Source of the DNA: Anaerolineales bacterium UBA7227
Lineage (GTDB): Bacteria; Chloroflexota; Anaerolineae; Anaerolineales; Villigracilaceae
Length of the DNA: 5,897 nt
Reading direction: 5' to 3'
Assembly (NCBI GenBank): GCA_002473085.1
Contig: DKTP01000090.1
Coordinates: forward strand, 1 to 5,897
The notes beneath the pieces were generated by a model, which had not been told where the DNA came from, made no database searches, and saw nothing but the letters and a program-made list of their open reading frames with translations. Within the stretch, counting starts at the first letter, position 1. Each line of letters opens with the position of its first letter. Made by a program: the position numbers and the translations under genes. This document shows, in pieces, positions 1 to 5,531 of the stretch.

Positions 1-598
1 GGCGGGAGGCAGAAGGCGGAGGGACGGAAACAGGTTCCAGGGCTTTGAGAAGAAAGAGGAAAGAGGCGAGCAGGAGGAGGAAGAATGGATTCTCCGTCCC
101 GAGGCCGAGGGGATAGGCGAGGAGGATGGGATAGACGGCGACGATCCACGCAGCAAGTTTCGCCGCCCGCTCTTTTTCGGGAAGCGTTTTCCTGGCGACA
201 AGGTAGGTCAACGGTGCGAGAGCCGCGCCGAGAACGGCCTGGGCGAGGCGCGCGGCGAAGAAGCGGTCCGCGCTGGAGCCGACGAGGAAATAGACGAGCG
301 CGAGGAAGGCGGGATAGAGCGGCGCGCGGAAGGAGGTCTCCACGCCGCGAACGGGGTCGTAGTCCACGCTGGAGAGGTCGAAGTCTACGTAGGGTTTGAG
401 CGCCTCCAGGTCGGGGGCGGCGTACCAGCGGAAACCGTTGCCCGAAGCGAGACTGCGCGCCAGCATGTCGTATTGGAACATGTCGTCGAGGCCGATGCCG
501 AGGTCCCGCGCGAGGAGGACGGGGATCAACCGCAGGACGAGGGCGGCGCAGAAAACAGCCCAGGGGAAGGAAACGCGGATGCGGCGGAGGGCGGTCAT
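1..598 (-). CDS. GT39-type (PMT/ArnT-like) membrane glycosyltransferase, N-terminal part, truncated by the window edge
   Basis: The reading frame starts at the ATG at 598 and stays open for 199 codons to base 1, so the C-terminus lies outside the window. The protein begins with a short basic stretch (MTALRRIR) and a membrane segment at about residues 12-30. A loop follows with the acidic motif GLDDMFQYDMLARSLASG (36-53) and then FRAPLYPAFLALVYFLVG (90-107). Further hydrophobic helices lie at about 117-135, 147-163 and 168-186. An acidic first extracytoplasmic loop followed by FRxPLYP is the usual start of bacterial GT39/PMT_2 enzymes, which move a sugar from a polyprenyl-phosphate donor to an acceptor at the outer face of the membrane; one of the Asp residues 39/40 is the likely catalytic one. 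Acceptor and sugar cannot be told from this part. Only 2 nt separate it from the stop of the SET gene and no clear Shine-Dalgarno is seen, which suggests translational coupling. The family call is fairly sure; the exact subfamily is not. Confidence 0.8.
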   Translation of the reverse strand, partial: MTALRRIRVSFPWAVFCAALVLRLIPVLLARDLGIGLDDMFQYDMLARSLASGNGFRWYAAPDLEALKPYVDFDLSSVDYDPVRGVETSFRAPLYPAFLALVYFLVGSSADRFFAARLAQAVLGAALAPLTYLVARKTLPEKERAAKLAAWIVAVYPILLAYPLGLGTENPFFLLLLASFLFLLKALEPVSVPPPSASR

Positions 599-600
599 GG

Positions 601-1119
601 TCAAAGATGAAGAAACGAAGCGGCAATGCGTCGTTGTAAGTACGGAGAGAAATATCCCGCGTAGCGTCGTTGCAGTTCGGGATTCTTCCAGTCCGCGCCT
701 GAGATATGATGACGACAACAAGGCGCGCCGCAATTGCAGTCGAACTCGTCGTAATCGGAGCCGTCGCACATGGCGTAATCGAAGGCGATCTCTTCGCCCG
801 CGAAAATATCGCGCATGGCGATGAGACTGGTCGGGCCGTTCATGCCCGCGTTGGGATCGCAGCTATGGTTGAAGCAATCGGCGGGGTCGTTGAGAAGCGG
901 GTTGAAGAGGAAGAGGTCTTCGTCTACTTGCAGGACGCGTTTGGAAAAATCGGGGACAGAGAAATCCAATTCGGAGGAGGGGATGACGCGTCCGCCCCAC
1001 ATGACGACGACCTCCCCCGCGGAGACGAGCTGGCGGGCGACGACGCCGCAACCGCCTTTGTGATGGAACGGGACAGATTCAACTTTTGGGGAAAGCCAGG
1101 AAAAGAATTTTTCAATCAC
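601..1119 (-). CDS. stand-alone SET-domain protein with post-SET cysteines (lysine methyltransferase-like)
   Basis: I prefer the GTG start at 1119 (172 aa) because AAGGAG lies 4 nt before it and a good promoter lies downstream of the longer in-frame ATG at 1266. Counting from this GTG, the SET hallmarks appear in order: the AdoMet-binding entry GGCGVVA at 22-28, the NHSCDPN motif at 84-90, the EEIAFDY motif with the catalytic-type Tyr at 115, and a post-SET CNCGAPCCR at 128-136. Cys87, Cys128, Cys130 and Cys135 can make the standard zinc site, so the fold looks complete. SET proteins transfer methyl groups from AdoMet to lysine side chains. Bacterial stand-alone versions occur in free-living species as well as in pathogens, and their substrates are mostly unknown. 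No signal peptide or membrane segment is seen, so it should be cytoplasmic. It sits 2 nt upstream of the glycosyltransferase and should share its mRNA. Domain call is firm; the substrate is unknown. Confidence 0.88.
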   Translation of the reverse strand: MIEKFFSWLSPKVESVPFHHKGGCGVVARQLVSAGEVVVMWGGRVIPSSELDFSVPDFSKRVLQVDEDLFLFNPLLNDPADCFNHSCDPNAGMNGPTSLIAMRDIFAGEEIAFDYAMCDGSDYDEFDCNCGAPCCRHHISGADWKNPELQRRYAGYFSPYLQRRIAASFLHL

Positions 1120-1219
1120 TCTGCTCCTTGCGCTGTGAAGACCAACAGGGAAAATTTTCCGCGAAGGGCGCAAAGGATCGTCTCTTCGCGCGCTCCGCGG
1201 GTTGAACGTTTCAAACGCT
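1120..1219 (-). promoter_or_regulatory. 5' leader of the SET gene with a hairpin and palindromes
   Basis: If transcription starts about 7 nt after the -10 box, the SET mRNA has a leader of about 100 nt. Inside it, CGCGAAG (1160-1166) and CTTCGCG (1184-1190) are perfect inverted copies around a 17-nt loop. A 12-bp palindrome, GGAAAATTTTCC, lies at 1149-1160, and TTGAA/TTCAA arms separated by 3 nt lie at 1202-1214. The run GCGAAGGGCGCAAAGGA (1161-1177) resembles the GCGAAGG/CGCAAAGG-type intergenic repeats I recall from various environmental bacteria. The hairpin stands about 30 nt upstream of the ribosome binding site and is not followed by a U run, so it is not a terminator. A regulatory role is possible but unproven. 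Confidence 0.35.
1124..1129 (-). promoter_or_regulatory. Shine-Dalgarno AAGGAG that decides the SET gene start
   Basis: AAGGAG stands 4 nt before the GTG at 1119-1117. It is the only good ribosome binding site in front of the SET core. The spacing is slightly short, but no other in-frame start nearby has one. It supports a 172-residue protein beginning just before the conserved region, rather than the 221-residue version from the ATG at 1266. Confidence 0.65.
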
Positions 1220-1225
1220 GAGGCT

Positions 1226-1254
1226 AGTTTAATCACCATGCTTTCAATCGTCAA
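1226..1254 (-). promoter_or_regulatory. predicted sigma-70-type promoter of the SET/GT39 unit
   Basis: On the minus strand TTGACG (1254-1249) matches the -35 consensus in 5 of 6 bases. It is followed by exactly 17 nt and then TAAACT (1231-1226), which matches the -10 consensus in 4 of 6. The expected start of transcription is near 1219. It lies in the gap after the DUF4870 gene and so would give the SET and glycosyltransferase genes their own transcript. Its position also makes an ATG start at 1266 unlikely, since that codon would lie upstream of the -35 box. Confidence 0.6.
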
Positions 1255-1376
1255 GATTCCCTGCAAACCGATTTTTTACGCGAACATGGGTTGGACGCGG
1301 CAGTTATCTCTTTCGATATCAAATGCCTCAATTGTGACGATGGTCTCGCCCAGAAAACAGGAGCAAAACGGGACAA

Positions 1377-1838
1377 TCAAGGCAGACCCACAAATTCTTC
1401 CACCTTCCTGCCGAGAATGGGATAGTGAAAATTCCGCCCGTTGAGAACAGAGAGGGAGGCGATCAGTCGCGCGACAAGAACGGCAAGGGAAAACGGCATG
1501 ACGAGAGCAAAGAGCCCAAATGGGAACATGGACGGAATCAGAAGGAAGTACGGAACGTTGTCCGCAGAAACAGGTTGGTTGACCGCGCTAAACACCATAG
1601 CGAACATACTGACGAAAATCCCCGAAACCATGCAGAATGAAAGCAGGAACGAAAGCAGCATCATCACCCCACTGAATGCCAGCGCCTGCAGGGTTTGAAA
1701 GCGCAGGAACCGCGATCTGTCTTTTTGGGTAGCCCAGATGATCAAAGCGACAATAGGACCCAAAAAATGCGAAAGCGCCGCCATCAGTCTTTCATCAGAG
1801 GTGGGCGCGCTGAAAGTGGGCAGCGATTCCATGTTCAT
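1377..1838 (-). CDS. DUF4870 (Tic20-like) small integral membrane protein, single module
   Basis: This protein of 151-153 aa has the DUF4870 layout. A cytoplasmic start, SDERLMAALSH (14-24), leads into a first helix (about 25-37). Next come the polar turn TQKDRSRFLRFQTLQAL (37-53), two or more long helices (about 54-85 and 97-130), and a closing NGRNFHYPILGRKVEEF (133-149). The family is widespread, of unknown function, and related in fold to Tic20-like membrane proteins. The start is ambiguous. The ATG at 1838 overlaps the previous stop as ATGA but has GGAGG directly touching it, whereas the ATG at 1832 lies 6 nt after GGAGG (1843-1839) and is the better-spaced choice (151 aa). The module is clearly related to both halves of the upstream protein, so the pair probably arose by duplication. 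It is the last gene of the restriction-modification run. Function unknown. Confidence 0.85.
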   Translation of the reverse strand: MNMESLPTFSAPTSDERLMAALSHFLGPIVALIIWATQKDRSRFLRFQTLQALAFSGVMMLLSFLLSFCMVSGIFVSMFAMVFSAVNQPVSADNVPYFLLIPSMFPFGLFALVMPFSLAVLVARLIASLSVLNGRNFHYPILGRKVEEFVGLP

Positions 1839-2779
1839 CCTCCAGGCTTGTCTCCAAAGCGCCGCATGAGGAAATTTCCGAGCAGGGGATAGCGATATTC
1901 CCTGCCTTGCACGGTTCGAATTCCCGCGATCATGGCGAATAAGTGATAGAGCGGTATGACCAGCATGAAAAAAAGAAAGAAGAGAGTCATGATTCCGATG
2001 AACACAAGGATGACAAGAAGCAATAAAGAATTATCATGCATATCGCCCAGACGAGGTCGGAACAATACCACGACAAACAAACCCATGAACATGAACATAT
2101 ACACGAACATATAGCCAAAATAAGCGACCGCCGCCAGCAGTTGATAGACAAACGCCTGCATGGACTGGAACCGCAGGCGCGGCGACTTGTCTTTTTCTGC
2201 AAGCCAGGCGATGAGGGGCGTGAATATTCCCCAGATCAACAAAATCGCCGAGCCGTGACAAACGCCCGCCGCCCATTGCTCCGACTTCGTCTCATCCAAC
2301 GGAGCGAGGGGCTCCTCGCCGCGTCCGAGATAACGCGCCAGCCATTTGCCAAGGAAGGGAACCTTGAAGTCCTTCCCCATCAAGGAAAATATCGCCCCGA
2401 CGATTCCCACCAGAAAATAAACTGCCATGAAACCGAAAAACGACAAAAAGAAAGAACCTTCGAAGAGAAGCATCCCTATCGCAGAATTTTCCTTTTGCGC
2501 AAAAATAGCAAGAGCAGGCATCACAACCGCCATTAGTAAAACAAAGAAGAGCAAATAGGCTGCTGCGCCCACCCAGAAAGCGAGCATCTGATACCCCATG
2601 GCCTGCAACGCGTGGAAAGCCACGTATGAAGATTTACGCCGTTGAAAAACCCAAATCAACATTGGGGCGGCAGGACCAAAAAAAGACACAACTACCGATC
2701 CGTGCGCGAGCGCAGCCATCAGGCGTTCGTCGGAACTGATGGGGACGGCCGGAGAATCAGATTCAAAATTTTCAGACAT
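1835..2779 (-). CDS. membrane protein with two tandem DUF4870 modules
   Basis: The 314-aa protein contains two copies of the DUF4870 unit, one at about 17-152 and one at about 165-309, joined by a short charged linker (153-168). Copy 1 begins SDERLMAALAHG and ends GKDFKVPFLGKWLARYLG. Copy 2 begins SEQWAAGVCHG and ends GREYRYPLLGNFLMRRFG. Both carry the polar turn after the first helix, ending in FHALQA (55-60) and FQSMQA (204-209). Hydrophobic stretches at about 27-46, 57-95, 105-134, 175-195, 205-240 and 252-285 make it strongly polytopic; copy 2 has unusual Met/Phe-rich helices. The start ATG at 2779 overlaps the end of the endonuclease gene by 8 nt and has GAGG 6 nt upstream. Its stop overlaps or abuts the next DUF4870 gene. 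No catalytic motif is seen. Its role is unknown; co-expression with the endonuclease is inferred from the overlap. Confidence 0.86.
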   Translation of the reverse strand: MSENFESDSPAVPISSDERLMAALAHGSVVVSFFGPAAPMLIWVFQRRKSSYVAFHALQAMGYQMLAFWVGAAAYLLFFVLLMAVVMPALAIFAQKENSAIGMLLFEGSFFLSFFGFMAVYFLVGIVGAIFSLMGKDFKVPFLGKWLARYLGRGEEPLAPLDETKSEQWAAGVCHGSAILLIWGIFTPLIAWLAEKDKSPRLRFQSMQAFVYQLLAAVAYFGYMFVYMFMFMGLFVVVLFRPRLGDMHDNSLLLLVILVFIGIMTLFFLFFMLVIPLYHLFAMIAGIRTVQGREYRYPLLGNFLMRRFGDKPGG

Positions 2780-3323
2780 CGTCGGCCTCGATTAAGATTA
2801 CTTTTACAGGCACAGCGGGAAAATGTCTCTTCAGTCTTTCAATATCGTAAATCAAATGTTCGCCATACGAAACCCCACTGGACATTTCGCGTGAAAGAAC
2901 ATGGGAAGGCACAATTTCCACGCCAACGTCGGCTTTGTTCTCGTTGAAGAAATATTGAAATTTCGCCATGTCGTAAAACATGAAAGCGTATTTGCCAAAT
3001 TGAACTTCAACCAGGATCTTCTCTTTAACGAAGTCAATTTGCTTGAATGCTCCAGGAACGACAATGTCACTATTCGGCACGCGAATCGAATATTTATCTT
3101 TCAATTCGTGAAAATTCAATTCGCGAAATAATTGTCCAAACTGCCTGTTCATATCAATAGGCGCGTAAAGTTCCCGTCCCATTTTTGTTTTCTCTTTACT
3201 CTTCTTTAACCGTCGAGCCTGAACGCGTGAAATTACGTTGTAAATTTCCGCCTCGATATGAGGATAGTGAACCTTAAGAATTTCCGCTCCGCCCAAATGA
3301 GAATATTCATAGACTATCTTCAT
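2772..3323 (-). CDS. type II restriction endonuclease, BstYI/BglII family
   Basis: This 183-aa protein is recognisable as a relative of BstYI (R^GATCY) and BglII (A^GATCT). The N-terminus MKIVYEYSHLGGAEIL and the conserved SKEKTKMGRELYAP (42-55) match what I recall of BstYI. The catalytic core reads IDFVKEKILVEVQFGKY (96-112): Asp97, Glu106 and Gln108 have the same spacing as Asp84, Glu93 and Gln95 of BglII. The C-terminal DVGVEIVPS (132-140) and REMSSGVSYGEHL (145-157) also look BstYI-like. Such enzymes are homodimeric Mg-dependent nucleases cutting palindromic GATC-centred sites to give 5' GATC overhangs. The gene starts with an ATGA overlap with the methyltransferase stop and ends overlapping the DUF4870 gene. 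It is slightly shorter than BglII (223 aa) but has all core motifs, so it is probably active. The exact outer base preference cannot be read from the sequence. The region is much more AT-rich than the flanks, as expected for a transferred defence gene. Confidence 0.88.
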   Translation of the reverse strand: MKIVYEYSHLGGAEILKVHYPHIEAEIYNVISRVQARRLKKSKEKTKMGRELYAPIDMNRQFGQLFRELNFHELKDKYSIRVPNSDIVVPGAFKQIDFVKEKILVEVQFGKYAFMFYDMAKFQYFFNENKADVGVEIVPSHVLSREMSSGVSYGEHLIYDIERLKRHFPAVPVKVILIEADDV

Positions 3324-4273
3324 TTTGTTTTTCCCTTCTTGTGACCGGAAGCCGCTCTTTCAAACAGCGCATTCTGCGCTGGCGTTCCAATCTGGACATA
3401 CTTCGGCGGTATGTAGTTTTTATTATCGTTCGGATCAAAAACTGGCCGCTCCATCGGTCTCATGCGCAAGGCGCCGTCGGCTGCTTGTTGAATTCGGTCC
3501 AGCGCGATATCAACGTATTCATCCACGATCTCGGCTCCGATCGCCTTCCTATGGTGCATAAGACTGGCAATTGCAGTCGAGCCAACCCCCATGAACGGGT
3601 CCAACACCCAATCGCCAGGTTTGGTCATTGAAAGCACCAATCGTTCGATCAATTCAATGGGAAATTGGCAGGGATGATCCGTCTTTTCAACATGATTTGC
3701 CTTTACGTTCGGAATATCCCAAATGTCCGATGGGTTCTTCCCGAGGGGATTCCCCGAAAGTTGTCCCTTCTTCGGTCCTTTGAAGTATTTTTTCGACGGG
3801 TATTTTTGCGGAACGCGAATCTCATCAAGATTGAAGTAATAATCGTTGGATTTGGTAAACCAAAGAATGACTTCATAACGTCCCGAAAATCTTTTTGACG
3901 CGTGGAGACCGTGCCCAAATTGCCAGATGATGCGATTGCGTAACTGTAAATTCAAGGAGGAAAAAATGGGGAACAGCAATATATCAATCGGGATTATTTG
4001 CCCATTCTTCACATAATTGCCAACCTGCCAGCAGATACTGCCTGTTTTATCAAGTACCCTGACACATTCCTGAATCACGGCAGCCTGTTGATTGACATAT
4101 TCATCCACATTCAGGCGCGTCTCGTATGGTTTTCCCAGATTATAGGGCGGCGAGGTCACCACGAGATTAACCAAACCATCGGGCAATGCCCGCAGCATCT
4201 CGAGCGTATCCCCCTTATACAGCACAACGTCGGCTTCCTCTTTAAACACATGGGAAATTTTTATCTCGGTCAT
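3320..4273 (-). CDS. beta-class DNA methyltransferase (predicted N4-cytosine) of the restriction-modification pair
   Basis: The 317-aa protein has the beta-class order of motifs. Catalytic motif IV, TSPPYNLG, is at 40-47. A variable target-recognition region follows at about 140-195, then motif X around HPCQFPIELIERL (200-212), motif I DPFMGVGST at 225-233, and motif II AIGAEI (244-249). The enzyme uses AdoMet to methylate an exocyclic amino group. The TSPPY form, rather than DPPY, favours N4-cytosine, which also matches the type known for BglII. It would protect host GATC-centred sites from the endonuclease encoded immediately downstream, whose ATG overlaps this stop by 4 nt. I choose the ATG at 4273 over the in-frame TTG at 4291 because the likely -10 box TATAAT lies between them. 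With this start the mRNA would have little or no leader. The tail after residue 270 is Pro/Lys-rich and looks like a family extension. Base specificity is inferred. Confidence 0.9.
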   Translation of the reverse strand: MTEIKISHVFKEEADVVLYKGDTLEMLRALPDGLVNLVVTSPPYNLGKPYETRLNVDEYVNQQAAVIQECVRVLDKTGSICWQVGNYVKNGQIIPIDILLFPIFSSLNLQLRNRIIWQFGHGLHASKRFSGRYEVILWFTKSNDYYFNLDEIRVPQKYPSKKYFKGPKKGQLSGNPLGKNPSDIWDIPNVKANHVEKTDHPCQFPIELIERLVLSMTKPGDWVLDPFMGVGSTAIASLMHHRKAIGAEIVDEYVDIALDRIQQAADGALRMRPMERPVFDPNDNKNYIPPKYVQIGTPAQNALFERAASGHKKGKTK

Positions 4274-4279
4274 ATTTCG

Positions 4280-4285
4280 ATTATA
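4280..4285 (-). promoter_or_regulatory. predicted -10 box of the methyltransferase operon (possibly leaderless)
   Basis: A perfect TATAAT on the minus strand lies 6 nt before the ATG at 4273. Transcription would be expected to start at or very near the A of that codon, and no Shine-Dalgarno-like run precedes it, which fits a leaderless mRNA. The -35 region is weak: the best match at 18-nt spacing, ATAGCA at 4309-4304, has 3 of 6 consensus bases. It overlaps the -10 of the opposite promoter. Confidence 0.5.
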
Positions 4286-4303
4286 TCTCAACGATTTAGC
4301 CCA

Positions 4304-4312
4304 TGCTATAAT
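4304..4312 (+). promoter_or_regulatory. predicted extended -10 promoter of the acyl-CoA dehydrogenase
   Basis: TGCTATAAT is a perfect extended -10 element (TGN plus TATAAT at 4307-4312). The -35 is poor, which is common for extended -10 promoters. Transcription should start near 4319-4320, leaving a leader of about 25 nt that contains the ribosome binding site GGAGG. Confidence 0.55.
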
Positions 4313-4332
4313 CCAAACAGAAAACCAAACCT

Positions 4333-4337
4333 GGAGG
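4333..4337 (+). promoter_or_regulatory. Shine-Dalgarno GGAGG of the acyl-CoA dehydrogenase
   Basis: GGAGG stands 7 nt before the ATG at 4345, which is ideal spacing. It fixes the start of the acyl-CoA dehydrogenase and contrasts with the absence of such a site in front of the divergent methyltransferase gene. Confidence 0.8.
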
Positions 4338-4344
4338 CCGTCCC

Positions 4345-5514
4345 ATGTCCGACACCATCCTATTTCCCTTTTCAGACGAACACAAGATGATCCGCGACAC
4401 TGCCCGCGATTTCGCGCAGAACGAGATCGCGCCCATCGCGGCGGAGTTCGACGAGAGCGGCGAATTTCCCCATGCCACCATCAAAAAGATGGGCGGAATG
4501 GGATTCATGGGCATCGAGGTCCCCGAACAGTACGGCGGCGCGGGCATGGACTGCCTGTCGTACGCGCTGGCGCTCGAGGAGATCTGCAAAGCGGACGCGG
4601 CGCACGGCGTGGTCATGTCGGTCAACAACTCGTTGTACTGTCACGGCATTTTGAAATTCGGGACCGAGGAACAAAAGAAAAAATTCATCACGCCCGTCGC
4701 ATCGGGAAAGTCCATCGGCGCGTACTCGCTGACCGAGCCGATGTCGGGGTCGGACGCCTCCAACATGAAGAGCCGCGCCAAACGCGACGGCGATTTCTAC
4801 GTGCTGAACGGGACCAAGTCCTGGGTCACGAGCGGACCTGTGGCGGACTACTTCGTCGTCTTTATGATGACCGACCCCGAAAAGAAAGCCAAAGGCATCA
4901 CCGCCTTCCTGGTGGAAGGGAACACGCCCGGACTCAAACGCGGCAAGAAGGAGCCGAAACTCGGCATCCGCGCCTCCGCCACCAGCGAACTGATGTTTGA
5001 AGACTGCCGCGTCCCCGCCGCGAACCGGCTGGGCGAGGAAGGCGACGGCTTCAGGATCGCCATGACCGTCCTCGATGTGGGACGCATCGGCATCGCGGCC
5101 CAGGCGCTGGGGATCGCCGAGGCCGCCTACGAAGCGAGCGTGGCCTACGCCAAAGAGCGCGAGGCCTTCGGGCAGAAGATCGGCGAATTCCAGGGGACGG
5201 GCTTCAAGATCGCGGACATGAAAACGCGCATCGAGGCCGCGCGGCTGATGGTCTACAACGCCGCGCTGGCAAAGGAACGCGCCAAGTCCACGGGCGAGCG
5301 ATTCACCCTCCAGGCCTCCACCGCCAAATTGTTCGCGTCCGAAACGGCCATGTTCTGCGCGCACGCCGCGGTCCAGATCCACGGCGGGATGGGCTACAGC
5401 CGCGAACTGCCCGTGGAGCGGTACTTCCGCGACGCCAAGATCACCGAAATCTACGAAGGCACGAGCGAGATCCAGCGTCTCGTCATCAGCCGCGCCGAAC
5501 TGGGGCTGAGGTAA
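4345..5514 (+). CDS. acyl-CoA dehydrogenase, short-chain/butyryl-CoA dehydrogenase-like
   Basis: The 389-aa protein is full length for the family (usually about 380-390). It is a soluble FAD enzyme that introduces the alpha-beta double bond into acyl-CoA thioesters and passes electrons to electron-transfer flavoprotein. The N-terminal helical domain spans about 6-120, the beta domain about 123-225, and the C-terminal helical domain about 230-385. Signature 1, YSLTEPMSGSD, is at 127-137, with the flavin-contacting SWVTSG at 159-164. Signature 2, QIHGGMGYSRELPVERYFRD, is at 344-363. IYEGTSEIQ (369-377) contains Glu371, the usual catalytic base of short-chain and butyryl-CoA type enzymes. Chain-length preference cannot be settled from sequence alone; glutaryl-CoA or isovaleryl-CoA types are less likely because the base is in the C-terminal YEGT. 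It has its own promoter and ribosome binding site, is divergent from the methyltransferase, and is followed after 17 nt by a glycosyltransferase gene. Confidence 0.95.
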   Translation: MSDTILFPFSDEHKMIRDTARDFAQNEIAPIAAEFDESGEFPHATIKKMGGMGFMGIEVPEQYGGAGMDCLSYALALEEICKADAAHGVVMSVNNSLYCHGILKFGTEEQKKKFITPVASGKSIGAYSLTEPMSGSDASNMKSRAKRDGDFYVLNGTKSWVTSGPVADYFVVFMMTDPEKKAKGITAFLVEGNTPGLKRGKKEPKLGIRASATSELMFEDCRVPAANRLGEEGDGFRIAMTVLDVGRIGIAAQALGIAEAAYEASVAYAKEREAFGQKIGEFQGTGFKIADMKTRIEAARLMVYNAALAKERAKSTGERFTLQASTAKLFASETAMFCAHAAVQIHGGMGYSRELPVERYFRDAKITEIYEGTSEIQRLVISRAELGLR

Positions 5515-5531
5515 CCGATCCCGCCTCGCCC

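Noticed and set aside
1160..1190. The 7-bp inverted repeat as a transcription terminator of the DUF4870 operon
   Set aside because: It lacks a following U run on the minus strand and lies downstream of a better-placed promoter, inside the SET leader. No convincing terminator was found in 1267-1376 either.
706..1221. A 171-codon plus-strand frame opposite the SET gene, with others at 85-399 and 396-824
   Set aside because: They are antisense to the SET and GT39 genes, which show family motifs. Their translations are Arg-rich or low in complexity and lack ribosome binding sites.
2036..2536. A 166-codon plus-strand frame
   Set aside because: It is antisense to the two-module DUF4870 gene. The His/Gln/Arg-rich translation is the mirror of hydrophobic helices and shows no known domain.
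4274..4291. TTG at 4291 as start of the methyltransferase
   Set aside because: It would place the -10 TATAAT inside the coding region and adds only six residues with no Shine-Dalgarno. The ATG at 4273 fits the family start better.
4372..5382. A 336-codon open frame on the minus strand
   Set aside because: It lies wholly antisense to the acyl-CoA dehydrogenase, whose family motifs are unmistakable. The translation is rich in Arg, Gly, Asp and His with no recognisable motif, as expected of a shadow frame in GC-rich DNA.
3014..5473. Avoidance of the predicted RGATCY target
   Set aside because: I find four sites (3014-3019, 4580-4585, 5375-5380, 5468-5473) in 5.9 kb, against about six expected by chance for such a motif. 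The window is too short to claim avoidance.
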